Source: Cudoniella acicularis (lineage: Eukaryota > Ascomycota > Leotiomycetes > Helotiales > Helotiaceae). Taken from it: a stretch of 64,000 nt of DNA. Each line of letters starts with the position of its first letter. Position 1 is the first letter of the stretch. A model generated the notes under the pieces. That model was not told the origin of the DNA. It saw nothing but the letters and a program-made list of their open reading frames with translations, and ran no database searches. The translations under genes were made by a program, and so were the position numbers. Positions 21,956 through 33,200 of the stretch are shown one piece after another. The stretch covers positions 1 through 64,000 of the forward strand of contig JAAMPI010000061.1 of assembly GCA_013054445.1 (NCBI GenBank), read 5' to 3'.

Positions 21956-23327
21956 ATGACTCCGATCACGAACTGGGATGCTGCTCTGGAGAAATGGGTT
22001 CCAAATCCAGCTAAGGAAATCCTTCTCCCACAACGGGAGCAAGATTGTCTGAACCAATGGCGAGCAATTCGTGCTCGATCATGGACAGAAGTTGGCGTGC
22101 AGACAATGAATTTCGTCTATGCTGTGGTGGAAACTGCGCCAGGTAAGGATAACGGGCTCCTTAATTCTTTATCGTTTTCTGGAGACGCGCTTGAGTGGGA
22201 GTAAATACTCCTGAAATAACCTAAAATAGGGTTTGCTACTTCGTTTACTTACAAAACATATTAAGATAGGACTACGCTGACTCCCTATCTTCTAGGTACA
22301 CTTGGTATTCGAAACGATTTGTACCAGGCCATTATCTCGAAGACGAGTGCACTTCCTCCAATTACACTAAAACCCTCAACGTCACAAGTCACGGCTACAG
22401 CAAGGACGCTATCTTGAAACACAGGTATCTTGCTGATATTTCAATAAGAGGAAGTGAAAATCTCGTGTCTTCAAATTTTACGATTGATCGGGAAACACGC
22501 CACAAGCTGAGAACAGCTTGTTTTGTGTTTGGCATCACGTTCTTCCAATCCCCAAAAATTATATGCTTACCACTAGTAGACCGAGATATATTTAAGTGTT
22601 ATCTACCCGTCGAGCTTCAACTTTCTGCTCTCGACCAACTGGAGATTCATGAAGCGGATAAATTAGTTCGGCATGTTTACCCTCATCTCACGGACCTCTG
22701 GTTGAAGTCTCTTCCTCGGCGCATTTTGAAATGGTTAGATAGCCTTTGCAGCGAGAGAACATGCAATATATTGGGACTGAGGTTAGCGAAGGACAAGGCA
22801 TGGGAATGGGAAGAAGAGACATCTATCGTCTTCGGTCCCTCGACATGTGCCCCGCCCTTAGATTGCCAGGTTTTTATGGCAATAGAGGAACTCCTCCCGA
22901 GAACTACACCCCGCCGACGGCTCCCATGGCCGACGAGCCCCCTCAATTAGATCCGCCAAGTCTATTATTTGCGAAATGTAAGCTGTTTGAAAAGTTCTCG
23001 ACGGTAGTACAGTTAAAGCATGATTTGGAGGCTTCTATGAACGAAAAGTCACCAAAAACACATGCGAGTTCCTCGGAGTCTGAGAAGTTCGATTACCTGG
23101 ATCACCTTCGAATGGGACACTTTCGCGATGCATTCGAATCCGAAATAACAAAACGAGGACTTTTTCCCCTGGAGCGTGTTGTTCTCGAGAGAAATACTAT
23201 GTACAGGACATATCGGCGCCAACATTGCCAAGTGTGCTTCAGCGAAGCAAGGAATAAGCTCCCATTTCTTGTAAGAATGGAGTCTTCGATGGATGCAGAG
23301 CTTAGGGAGGTAACGCAGCAACAATAG
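21956..23327 (+). CDS. Unrecognised three-exon gene, 360 residues
   Basis: A phase-consistent model: exon 1 21956-22142 (ATG in context GCAATGA), intron 22143-22327 (GTAAGG...ACCAG), exon 2 22328-22781, intron 22782-22885 (GTTAGC...AATAG), exon 3 22886-23327. The product begins MTPITNWDAALEKWVPNP and continues with a hydrophilic middle part, Pro-rich YTPPTAPMADEPPQ and a helical C-terminal part containing HCQVCF. No domain, signal peptide or membrane span was recognised. The two introns are longer than usual here and the second donor is weak, so the alternative is a decayed gene read in three frames; beyond the stop the same frame stays open from 23328 to 23630, which would fit an older, longer gene. 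Function unknown. Confidence 0.45.
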
Positions 23328-23630
23328 ACATTCATTATTGGACAAGGCATCGTCGGATCTCCATGCCTGTTCATATTTGAGGATGAGCTCAATATTATTC
23401 TCAAGAATATGGAACTGCTTTTCAGACTCCATTGGGCATCATACAGGCACGTTCTACAGGCACACGAGGAAGAAACGTGTATTTTAGCTCTTTACCCGGC
23501 TCTGAGGAGGGGTATTGGTACGCTCTGCTGTAGGGAGGTACCTTTTGGGCGGAACGGGAAGTGTAAGCATCAAGATGTTCCGGAGAATTGGCTTCAGGAG
23601 AGGGGAACATGCAGATTTTTGAGGCCTTAA

Positions 23631-24306
23631 GGAAGGTGCACATGCAATAGTCTCGAATTTCAGGCTTGTAGTGCGTGATCAACTTTCCAGGACGACGAGA
23701 GTTCCTCAACCTCCTGCTTAAAATCCAGCGACGCCAAAAAGAATAAGCAGCATTCGAAGGCGACTCTAGATCTCAACTCCGGTTAACAGAAGAAGATACT
23801 CCGATTTGGAACCTCTCCTCTTTGATAGGACTTGGGGAAATTTGGAAAAACTAACAACGAAAGACACTCTATGATTAGTAACTACGCGGCTCTGTGAATG
23901 TGTTGTGATCTTATCTGTACGTATTTTGATTCAACCGAGCTTCGTTCTTTATTTCCGTCATCCTCTTGCTAATTTATAGTTTCTTTAAGTCGATAGAGTT
24001 CAGGGACTTGGCCCCAGATTTTGTTTCGGAGCAATGTTAAATCGTACTGGTAGCAAAGTTTTAAAGTGTTCCGGGTTGAGAATTAGAATTAGGTTAGAGT
24101 GGAAGACATTCATCAATCTCGAGACAAAGTTTTCAACAAAGCACTCGGAAATTCCTATTCAAGTTGCGTTATGTGGATCAATGATTTTTTTGGGTCCTCG
24201 TACTATTTCAGAATGTGGTATATTCAACCGGCGTAACAATTATAACTACGCACCTAGCAGCTCGACATTATTTTGCCTTCCAATCCAACTCCAGGGTTCA
24301 TTTTCC
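23631..24306. other. Intergenic, no gene seen
   Basis: AT-rich sequence between the unrecognised gene and the 3' end of prp4. No feature was recognised. Confidence 0.5.
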
Positions 24307-25923
24307 TCAAAGAGCCTCCATATCATTCCTTCCCCACAACTTAACTGTCCGATCATACCCACCACTCACAATCCACTTCCCGTCCCGACTCACATCCACG
24401 CTATGCACATTCCCTGTATGCCCACTCAGACTCTGGACTAGTGCCCAATCATCCGCCGAAAACACATTAATATTTTTGTCAAAACCACTCGAAACGAAAA
24501 AGGTTCCTGCTTTCTTCGGCCTTCGTGCCCCTTGCTCATCGAGCTCTGGGATGATACCCTGAGCTGGGTCATCCTGCCCTTTATACCAGCGTAGATCTGA
24601 TACGACGCTCTTGTGCGCACCAACCCCGCCGGCAGGTTGGACTTTTCGCACATCCCAACATTTGATCCAGCCGTCGCCTGAGCCGGAAAGCACGCGGTGA
24701 CCGTCGACGCCCCAATCAAGAGCATAGATGGGTCGGATGTGCCCTTCGAGAATCATGACTGTTCGGCCGGTACGGAGATCCCAGATTCGGCCTATGCTGT
24801 CCATTCCAGCGCTTGCGAGGAGAGAGCCATCCATGTTGAAGGCGAGAGCAAAGACGCCACGAGAGTGGCCTTCTTGAAGGAGGAGTTCGGTCGTGGTGTT
24901 GATGTCCCAAAGGCGCCATGTGGTGTCTTCCGACGCAGATGCTAGGTATCGTCCTGAGGGGTGGAATTCGGTGCGGCAAACGCGCATGTTATGGCCTGCG
25001 AGTGTTGTCAAGGGTGTGTCTTGATTCAAGGACCAGAGATGGATATTTCCTTCTGCTCCTCCCGACGCTAGGTTGACAGTGTCTGGGGAAACGGTAGTTC
25101 CTGGTAATGTGGCTTCTGGTAACCAGGTGATGCCTCCTATTCGGTCGGTATGGCCTCTTAGAGTCCGTATTTCCTCGAGATTGGGTACATTCAGGAGTTT
25201 CACCCCTCCTCCCCAATTTCCAGCTGCAATAATCTCTCCATTTGGTGAGAATCTTGTCACACTGACGGGTCTTTCCCCTGCCGTTTGACTTCCTTGTAAC
25301 TCAAAGCCTTGTAAACGCTCCTTAATGCCTTTCCTAAATTTGACGTGGGTTCGTAAAGGTATTGAAGATTCAACCTTTTGACTCGCAATTCTCCGTTTCG
25401 CCCTAGGCAACGAGTATCTTGCAATATCTCTCCTCGCCTCGACTAATTCTTGTATTCCCTTGGTGTAGAACTCCTCTTCCTGCTCATTCTCTCCCTGCTC
25501 CTCCTCGGCATCTCTCATCCTCGCGTCTCCATCCTCATCTTCCGCCTCGTCAATTTCTGCTTGTATGGCGAGCAATTCTCTTAGTCTGTCTCTTCGGTCG
25601 CCTGGCCCTTCTCCGAATAGTGTGACGGGCTCCCCCATCTCTCGTAAACGCGTTCGCACTCGGCCATCGTCTGTAGGTACTGCTATGGCGGCCGCCTTTC
25701 TTTTCCTTGAAAATTGGGAGAGAATTGCTGATGCTTTCTCGGGCGCAATGCCGGCGGTCGCTGAGGGCATATCATATTCGCGGTCGAGAGCTGTTGAAAT
25801 ATGTTTAGTAAAGCTTCGCTGCTTCAGGTGACATTGGTGGAGATACTTACGGACATTTGCCAGGTCTATTCCGGTATCCTCTGGTTCCGCCTCCTCCACG
25901 TATGCCTGTCTTGAGGGATGCAT
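24307..25923 (-). CDS. prp4: U4/U6 snRNP WD40 protein Prp4
   Basis: The likely start is ATG 25923 ([11 protein letters not shown], context AAAACATG). An upstream in-frame ATG at 26046 adds 41 residues without conserved character. An intron at 25791-25850 (GTAAGT donor, TTTACTAAAC branch, CAACAG acceptor) is 60 nt long and free of stops, so an unspliced reading hides it; after removal the protein has 518 residues. The N-terminal half carries the PRP4/SFM motif ([21 protein letters not shown]) with the region [16 protein letters not shown] before it. The C-terminal half has about seven WD40 repeats ([65 protein letters not shown]). Prp4 binds Prp3 in the U4/U6 particle and is needed for tri-snRNP assembly and pre-mRNA splicing in the nucleus. 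Confidence 0.93.
   Translation of the reverse strand: MHPSRQAYVEEAEPEDTGIDLANVRKYLHQCHLKQRSFTKHISTALDREYDMPSATAGIAPEKASAILSQFSRKRKAAAIAVPTDDGRVRTRLREMGEPVTLFGEGPGDRRDRLRELLAIQAEIDEAEDEDGDARMRDAEEEQGENEQEEEFYTKGIQELVEARRDIARYSLPRAKRRIASQKVESSIPLRTHVKFRKGIKERLQGFELQGSQTAGERPVSVTRFSPNGEIIAAGNWGGGVKLLNVPNLEEIRTLRGHTDRIGGITWLPEATLPGTTVSPDTVNLASGGAEGNIHLWSLNQDTPLTTLAGHNMRVCRTEFHPSGRYLASASEDTTWRLWDINTTTELLLQEGHSRGVFALAFNMDGSLLASAGMDSIGRIWDLRTGRTVMILEGHIRPIYALDWGVDGHRVLSGSGDGWIKCWDVRKVQPAGGVGAHKSVVSDLRWYKGQDDPAQGIIPELDEQGARRPKKAGTFFVSSGFDKNINVFSADDWALVQSLSGHTGNVHSVDVSRDGKWIVSGGYDRTVKLWGRNDMEAL
25791..25850 (-). other. Stop-free, frame-preserving intron of prp4
   Basis: On the minus strand the 60 nt begin GTAAGT, contain TTTACTAAAC and end CAACAG. 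Because the length is a multiple of three and no stop occurs, retention would add 20 residues in frame. Confidence 0.88.
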
Positions 25924-26029
25924 GTTTTCTTGAGCGCGATAAGCAAGTTGAGAGGAGGGGTATTGCAGTTTGCGACAAGATGATCCATGGCGTTTCTCAA
26001 ATTTCAGCCTTGTCGATTTTTGGTGTATA

Positions 26030-26039
26030 ATCACGTGAT
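26030..26039. promoter_or_regulatory. E-box palindrome ATCACGTGAT upstream of prp4
   Basis: This perfect 10 bp palindrome with the core CACGTG lies about 107 bp upstream of the preferred prp4 start. A bHLH (Cbf1-like) factor could bind it. It shares its central eight bases, TCACGTGA, with the site at 15452-15463. Confidence 0.45.
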
Positions 26040-26046
26040 CGACCAT

Positions 26047-26400
26047 AAGGCTGAAGTCTGCTTCACCGCTTGGAAAAAGCAGAAATCAATGTTTCATCTC
26101 AAGTGAATTGATGTAGACTATACTAAATAGGGGTTCTCATTCACGTATTATACCTTTTTATACTGAGTATTTGGACCTTTTATCTCAATGTTTACTCCGG
26201 ATACGCCGCCCAATGCAGTCATTCTAACTCGAGTAGATTTTCACTCCCCGGCTAAAGTCTAGACGCCTCACCCTTGGTTTTGCCGTAAGTCATGACCGTT
26301 GCTAGCCTTGCCAATACAGAGGCTGAATAGCTTGAAGAAAGGGAACCCGAGGGCGTGGTGATGAGTAAAGTGTGCCGAGACCTCAGTTCATCGAAAACTT
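26047..26400. other. Intergenic between two minus-strand genes
   Basis: It holds the prp4 promoter region and the 3' region of the RNase H2 gene. Nothing else was seen. Confidence 0.5.
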
Positions 26401-27456
26401 TCAGAAGATCTCGGTCCCAACAGAATGCCCGAACCACGACCCAAGCTCGTCAATATCCTTCTCCTTCTCGGCGCTGAAGTAGTCCGTCAATCGACTTGTA
26501 TCTTCATCTCCGTCAATTGGCCATTCCACCTTCGCTGCAGTATTCTGTGTATCCAACATATCCTTTGCCGTTCCCCAACTAAACCGACACTCATTTCCCC
26601 ATCCGAAGACTGGGTCCATATTCCGTTTCAGCCAATTCGTACATCTTGCATCTGAGGGATATCCAGATCCCCAAGTTTCCTCCTCCTTCGTTCCGCTCAT
26701 TTCTTCATCTCCATCGGTCTCCTTGGCCGGCGCAACATAGCTCTCGTATAATACCTCCAAGGCAGCATCTCTGGTGACTTTTGCACATACACTTGCTGCA
26801 CTGACGCAAGGATATAAACTATCCGCCTTCTTTGCGACGGTAACTTGAGCAGTGGGAAATATTTTCTCCAACTTCGCCTGGTATGTTGCCGGATTTCCAA
26901 TAGTATCGATAAATATTTCCTTCACATTAACCCCTCTTTTGAATACTCCATGTATCAACGCAATAGTTGCATCCATAGCCTGCGCATTCAAGTTGTATGT
27001 TGCAGCAGGCTTCATCATATTCGCCCCAATGTCTCGCGCAGACATTACGTCGACCGCCCAGCCGCATTGTGTGTAAAGATCTGTTTCTGGTGTGCAAAGC
27101 TTCTCCATGAGATTCGAGCGAACAATCGGAGTAAGGACTTTACTATCATCGAAGTGATGTGTGTTGCGGAGAAGAGGATCTGAGAGAGGCAGCGGAAGGT
27201 AGAAGAGTCCGTAAACCATAGGCCCTAGGACTGGACCTCTTCCAGCTTCATCAACACCTAAAGCGCATGGTGGACCTGGCTCCGGAGCTTCTTTTAAATC
27301 CGGGTTTGGTGTAGGAAGAAGGGAGGGAGGGACTTCGGAGAAATGCGTATACGATGCGCCTGTAAGGAGGAGATCGTGATTAATGGAGGGTGCGATAAAC
27401 ACCTCTGACGCTGGAGTTTCGAGGGCCACACTCTCGTCCATTTGTGAGTCTGCCAT
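26401..27456 (-). CDS. rnh201: Ribonuclease H2 catalytic subunit (RNase HII type)
   Basis: I chose ATG 27456 (MADSQMDES; A at -3); the frame extends 11 codons upstream but only to a GTG. The intron-free product has 351 residues. The RNase HII signature GVDEAGRGPVLGPM places the first catalytic Asp and Glu at residues 69-70. FDDSKVL, the Tyr-containing PAATYNLNAQAMDATI region, FIDTIGNP (third Asp) and KKADSLYPCVSAASVCAKVTRD (with the SxxAKVxRD motif and last Asp) follow, so all four catalytic acids are present. The C-terminal SGYPSDARCTNWLK is typical of eukaryotic RNASEH2A. The enzyme nicks RNA:DNA hybrids and removes single ribonucleotides from DNA as part of a heterotrimer in the nucleus. 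Divergent from the Ste24-like gene. Confidence 0.95.
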   Translation of the reverse strand: MADSQMDESVALETPASEVFIAPSINHDLLLTGASYTHFSEVPPSLLPTPNPDLKEAPEPGPPCALGVDEAGRGPVLGPMVYGLFYLPLPLSDPLLRNTHHFDDSKVLTPIVRSNLMEKLCTPETDLYTQCGWAVDVMSARDIGANMMKPAATYNLNAQAMDATIALIHGVFKRGVNVKEIFIDTIGNPATYQAKLEKIFPTAQVTVAKKADSLYPCVSAASVCAKVTRDAALEVLYESYVAPAKETDGDEEMSGTKEEETWGSGYPSDARCTNWLKRNMDPVFGWGNECRFSWGTAKDMLDTQNTAAKVEWPIDGDEDTSRLTDYFSAEKEKDIDELGSWFGHSVGTEIF

Positions 27457-27905
27457 TGTGGTGAAATGCTGATTTGGTTTCCGGGTCACAGTTGTCGGTT
27501 GAAGGCGACGCGTCTAATAATTTGGGAGACGTGACAAAACGCGCCAGTGAATCTGGTGCCCCACTTCCATTTTAAGCTTTTACTTGGCAAGCCCCTTTTC
27601 ACTTAACGAGAATGAGATCTTGGCAATTTTAATTTCAGAACATCACGCGTTCAATATCTTGTATTATTTCACAAATCCATTTTGCTTGCTTTGGTCCCTG
27701 TTACTCTCTAGATAATTGCTAACGACTCTTTAATGCCTTTCTTACCATCTTAAGCCAAGGCAAAAGTGTGCCTAATTTCGCGGTAGTTCCGAATTAGGAA
27801 ATATGTGACCGAGCTTACGGCACAAGCATCCGTTGTAGTGGGGTTTTGTGCACTCCCTCTTCGACGTCAAAACTACACTCTTTTACAAATCTTCAGCCTG
27901 TCGTT
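27457..27905. promoter_or_regulatory. Divergent promoter region rnh201 / Ste24-like gene
   Basis: 449 bp separate the two starts and must hold both promoters. No TATA box or palindrome stood out. Confidence 0.45.
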
Positions 27906-29443
27906 ATGGATTCCGAGGCAGGTCGCTTTAACTCGATGTCAATCCACATCATGACTTGCTAACAGCATATCCAGTTCCTACGGAGCCCAGTTGGCTCTTT
28001 CGAGTCCAGATGGAAAACCGGTGCTATTGGATTAGCCTTCGTTCATGCCATGTTTGACATGTACATAAGCAGACGACAAATCGCTATCCTGAATCGCACA
28101 GTGCCCCCAAAAACACCTGGCTCCAACAAGATCGCTCCTAGCTACCTCAAACCAATTTACGAACACATAAGTGCTTTGTACCGAGAGACCTTCGTCATCG
28201 CGATTATCGTCTTCAATCTTATGCCAAGATTGTGGGCTTCGTGTGCATGGATTCAGAAGCCCTTGGAGAAATTACCGTTCGATGAACACGGTCTCGAACA
28301 GATAACTACTTCCACTTTCGTTACCGCTTGCTCCTTAATCTACCACCTCTTGAGATATCTGGATGGATTGTATCGCAAACACAATTTGAAAGAGGACCTA
28401 TGCCTCGACCCCAGCCGACAGGGATTTTTCCGCCGGATGGCACTCGGAGATGTTATTCCTGCATCCATCACAATTACTACTCTTGGAGCGTTGCTGTACA
28501 GCTCGTTAGACAAGGAAATTGACGTTAAATTCGTCGTGGTCCTTCAATACATTCAACTCTCCTTTCCTATTTTCTACTCGATTTTATCACAACCAAGCGG
28601 GAAATGGATGAAAGTAATGGAGGAAAGAAAGCTTAGAGAAAGCCTTCAGGATCTGGCTGCTTTAGCTAGCTTTCCTATGAAGGAGGTTTATGTGATAGAT
28701 GTTCCAGCAGATAGTGTTCACTCTGCAGTGCAAATCAACGGCTGGCCACGGAAAAGCTACCTCACTGTACGGAAGGACGCCCTCGAAAAATATACCACCA
28801 ACGACATTGTTGCGCTTTTCGCTCAAGAACTCGGTGCCTGGAAACAATACCACGGCTTGGCACCGGCTGCCATTGGACAGGTACTTCTTTTCCCTGATTC
28901 CCTCGATATCTTCCTTCCTTATGATATACATGCTAATAATCATTATTAGATCTTCTTCAGCCATTCTACGTTCATTCTCATAATGCTCATGCAAAACCGC
29001 AAGATGTACGATGCTTGGGGCTTCAAGGGAGAGGATGCTCCTGTCATTGGGATCCTAATATACTCTGTCATTTGGGCTCCGCCTTTGGCAAGCATTTGTA
29101 GATTTTTCGTCAACAAAACCTCGCACCAATATTATTTCCTTTGTGGTAAATACCACCTCCTCCCAAGCCTCACTTCCTGACCCACACTCATCGAAAGATT
29201 AAACAAAAGCTAATACCAATTCCCCCTACAGACAAACGCGCCGCCGAACTCGGATACTCCCATGATCTCCGTGTCGTACTCAGCAAGACAGAAATCCCGA
29301 TGATTGAGGCCGGACCTATGGACTGGCTCTACTCAATGTACCAATTCTCAATGCCGACCGTCACGGCACGACTTGCAGCTTTGGAGCAGCTGGAGAACGA
29401 CCAAGATCCCATGGAGAAGATGGAGGGAGCTATCCGCCTATAA
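27906..29443 (+). CDS. Ste24-family (M48) protein lacking zinc ligands
   Basis: Exons: a short first exon from ATG 27906 to 27917, joined through a possible GC-AG intron (27918-27965), then 27966-28880, 28950-29145 and 29232-29443; introns 28881-28949 and 29146-29231 are GT-AG and in phase. The product resembles CAAX prenyl protease Ste24: an N-terminal SFESRWKTGAIGLAF/MYISRRQ span, several membrane spans, VYVIDVPADSVHSAV, and a C-terminal WLYSMYQFSMPTVTARLAAL matching the YSxYHxSHPTLxER region. Family members have HExGHW; here the motif reads QELGAW, so both His ligands are lost, and the HEYQAD segment with the third ligand (Glu) reads HQYYFLCD. A metalloprotease without its metal site cannot work by the known mechanism. 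It may be a non-peptidase homologue with a role in the ER or nuclear membrane. The first exon is the weak point. Confidence 0.8.
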
Positions 29444-30204
29444 ACGTGAAAAATCACAATAGCACGACCAAGTCTTTACTTTAACTCGGAGATGGAACAA
29501 TGCATATCTTGTTCTGGCCCCCTTGTCGCATGAACATTAAACATTTGATTGGATTTGTCAGATATTGTAATTTATAGTTCTTGGAGAACTGGCAGTCTGT
29601 TTGTTCACTTAAAGCAGCCCTATCAATATTTGAAACCTTACCCATCATCTGTTTTTGCCTTCTGAAGGAATCCACGATCAACCAATCTACAGAACCAATA
29701 TTCAGTGATTCTCAGCCATCCCCCTTTCCATATTCGCTTATCTGACCACTATTGATTGACATTTGCTAATGATTCGTGCGACCATGCAAGCCAAGCCAAG
29801 CCAAGCTAGAAGGCACACTTGCAAAGTGTTGATATGTGGGCCGCTGTGATGTAGTTAGTATGTTCAATGATAATATTTTGATTCAATTATTACTCAGGGC
29901 AAATAGTGCCAGAAGTTTTTATCTTCTCTGAAGATATCAGTAAGCGATGCTCCATTCTGAAAATGCTTCTGATTAGGCTTCAGCCGGAGTAGAAATACAA
30001 TCACGATGTCACATCTAATTATACATATCTTCTCATGATTGCGAAGATAAAAACAGCGTTTTCAATTCCAAATGTAGCCCTAGAGCTGAACGAATGCTTG
30101 CTAAAATGCTGCCATAGAGTACAATATCAACTGACATTAAACTATGCACAACCTAAAGTTTCTCATCACCATCTTAAAGAAACCAAATTACCCCCCAATT
30201 ACTA
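29444..30204. other. Convergent 3' intergenic region
   Basis: 761 bp lie between the Ste24-like gene and the 3' end of ede1. A short CCAAG repeat occurs at about 29788-29805. No gene or RNA was recognised. Confidence 0.5.
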
Positions 30205-33200
30205 CTAAGACTGACTAGCGAGGTAGTTCGCAGCCTATCAATCTACGTCAGCTCTCAAATCCCCTCTGCCGATATATTAACCTACTCTTTCCAAATTATA
30301 ATCATATTTTTCTAGCGCAGCTAGCGCATCATTTCGAGCGTATCCCATCCCAGTCAAGTTCTTCAGTATAGGATCATCGTGAACTCCCGCCTCAGTAAGA
30401 GCACGTCCAATCTGGGGTCTCTCAGGGAGGCTACCAGTGGTTCCATTTCCAAGTTGTTTTGTAGTGTCAAGGGCGGTTGGAGTCGTTTCAGTTGGAGCAG
30501 ATGCGTCTAGACCTGCGAAAATTGCATCCCAATCATGGCTGTCATTGACAGCGGTTGGCGCTGGCGCTGTTGTTGTGGCAGAATGGGTATTAGATATCGG
30601 CGATTGAGTGAACTCGCCGAAGGCACTATCGCCTCCAAATCCATTTCCTATAACTGAGTGATCTGTGCCCTTGGATTGGGGTGGGCTATCGAACATTGGA
30701 TTGAAATCGTCAATCCCAGATCGATCATGGACTGAAAGGTTTGCAAACTCGTCGTCGGCGTCTGCTTCTTTTGCATCTTCTAAGTCGTCAAATTCGTCAA
30801 AGTCGTCATCAAAGGGGATCTTGGCAGGAGGAACAGGCTGCGAGGACACTTGAGGCACACCGAATGGGGTCTGTCCGGCTGTTGTGGTGATAGAAGGTTG
30901 GGAGGTGGTTGTTGTTGGAGGTGAAGTTGGAACCTCGCGGGATGGGAGCAACCCAGAGAATTGTTGCACCTCTGAATGAGCTTGTTCGCTAGCTGTCACA
31001 ATTTTATCATATGCAGGAGGCGAGACTTGCGCTCCAGGAGTTGGAGGATTTGTACCAAGACTTCTTGCTGATGCAGTCTGTGGTAGGGTTGGTCTTGGCG
31101 CAAGTAAATCACTAGGTGTGTCCCCAGGTGTAGTTTTCGATGCGTTAGGTGATTGCGAAGAACTTGACTTCCTGGCATGACCAGGTGATGAAGGAGTGAA
31201 GTCATCATCGAACCCGCCGTGCTCGCTAGCACTTTCGCTATCATCATCGTGTTCTAACTCAGCAATGGGTGGGAACTCCTTGTTGAATATAGTTGGTGCT
31301 CCACCAGCTGAACCTCCAGCAGAAGACCCAGTGTGTTGACGCTCTTGCGGTTTAGGCACTGGATTTCCAAAGCCAGCAAAAGCGGCATCAAAGTCATCTT
31401 TGGCAGTACCAGAACGTACTGGCTCCTTGGTGATGGCAAATGGATCTGCCGCGGCTTGCTCACTCAGAGTGCTACCGCCAGTTGGGGTTGCAACTATGTG
31501 CGAGTTTGGATCACCTGGAAAAGCGCCAGGGATAGGGTCTTTGTTCGCGCTAGTAGCAGGAGAAGCAGTAGAACGTCGATCGAGACCTGGGGAAATAGCC
31601 CGAATATTCTCAGTCGGTCCTGCACTAGAAGAGCCGGTGGGTGTATTACCCATGTAGTTCGTAGGTGTATCAGCGCCATTAGATCCTTCTCCGAATCTGC
31701 TGTTGGGCGCTGAAACTTGTCGGGACGAAGTGACGGAGTCTTGGTGATCTGGGAATGGCAAGAAGCTGGAGCTCATCTGTCGAGATTCTGGAGGAGGTGG
31801 AGGGGGGATAGTGGCTGAAGGCAATTCTTTATTGGACATCGTTGGCGATGAGGCCGAGGGCTGAGTAAATTCGGTGCCATTCCCAGTATGAGCATGGGAG
31901 AGAGTTGCTGATGCAACTGATGGAGATCTGGCACCGTTCTCTTGTTGCTTGAACGTGGTTGGAGGCATTGCTTCTTTGGCAACTGATGCATCACCGAATG
32001 CGGGACCAAAAACATTTTCGAATGATCTATCAGCTTGTTGGCTAGGAGAAGCGAAAGGAGAAGTAGGTATTTCCGATGAACTACCATGACGTCGGAAAAA
32101 GGGGTTGTTGGCGCTCATTGCCGAAGGAGCAGGGCTGGCAACCTGGGCTGGACTCTGGGTTTTAGAAGCTGTTGCAAGCGCCTTTGTGTCCTCCTCGATG
32201 CTCTTATTCAGTTCTTCGGCTTCGGCCTTCATTTTCTCCCTTTCGGCTTCATTAGTCGCAAGTTGCTTTTTATTGATGGCCACCAGACCTTTCTGTTGAC
32301 GTGCGTCCGACCTTAGTTTCTCCAATGATGGCTTCATTTGAGCAATCTCGGCGTTCACTACTCGCATCCGCTCTTTCAAATTTGCATTTTCTTGCTGGTC
32401 TAGTTGCAATGCACTTGCCGTTTCTCGATGCTGATTTTGGAGATCCTGATAAGTCCCCTCTATCATGGCAATTTCAGTCTGAAGCTTTTTTGTCTCATTT
32501 CGGGATGCTGTAAGTCGCTCCTCTAAGCTTCTGACACTCTGAACTTCTTGCTCATACAGGGACCTAAGCTGGGATAAACGTTGTTCAAATTGAACCTTTT
32601 GGGAACTTGCTTGGTTCAGTTCATTCTGCGATGTTGCTCGTTGGTCTTGGACATCTTGCATCTGCTTCGTTAATGTACCCACTTGGTTAGATAAATTCGC
32701 AAGTTCCGTAGTTTCGTTTGTCAACCGTTGACTGATCTCTGGATCATTATCACCTAGTAAATCTTCGGAGGCTAAATTTTGTGGTGCAAAGCCTCGTGGT
32801 TGAGACGGCCCTGAGTTGTTCGATCCGCCAGTTGCATGCTGGTTCAGTGTCTGTCCAAACGTTGAAGTGGGAGTAAAGGATTTGAAGATGGAGGAAGATT
32901 GCTGGGGAGAATTCTGAGTGGGGGAAGAAGGCGCAATCGGTGACTTGCTGCCAAAGGGATCAACGGACGAAGCGAAAGGGCCCGAACCGCCAGTGGATTG
33001 AGATGCTTGAGCCGGAGGCGGAGCTGGGGAAGAAAGAGCATCAAGGCCAAACAAATCCTCAGCAGCGGATTTTGGCAATGCTGGAGTCGGAGTATCAAAA
33101 ACAGGGGCGGTAGGAAGAGCAGTTGGCCGGACTTGATTTCGCATGCTTGGAGGAATCAAGTTGGGGGGGAGAGTTGCAGGGAGTGATTCTCGCCCATCGC

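Noticed and set aside
25924..26046. Upstream ATG 26046 for Prp4
   Set aside because: The added residues look like untranslated sequence and include the E-box; [11 protein letters not shown] at 25923 is the usual kind of Prp4 start and has a good context.
27457..27489. Longer RNase H2A reading frame from 27489
   Set aside because: It opens with GTG, not ATG.
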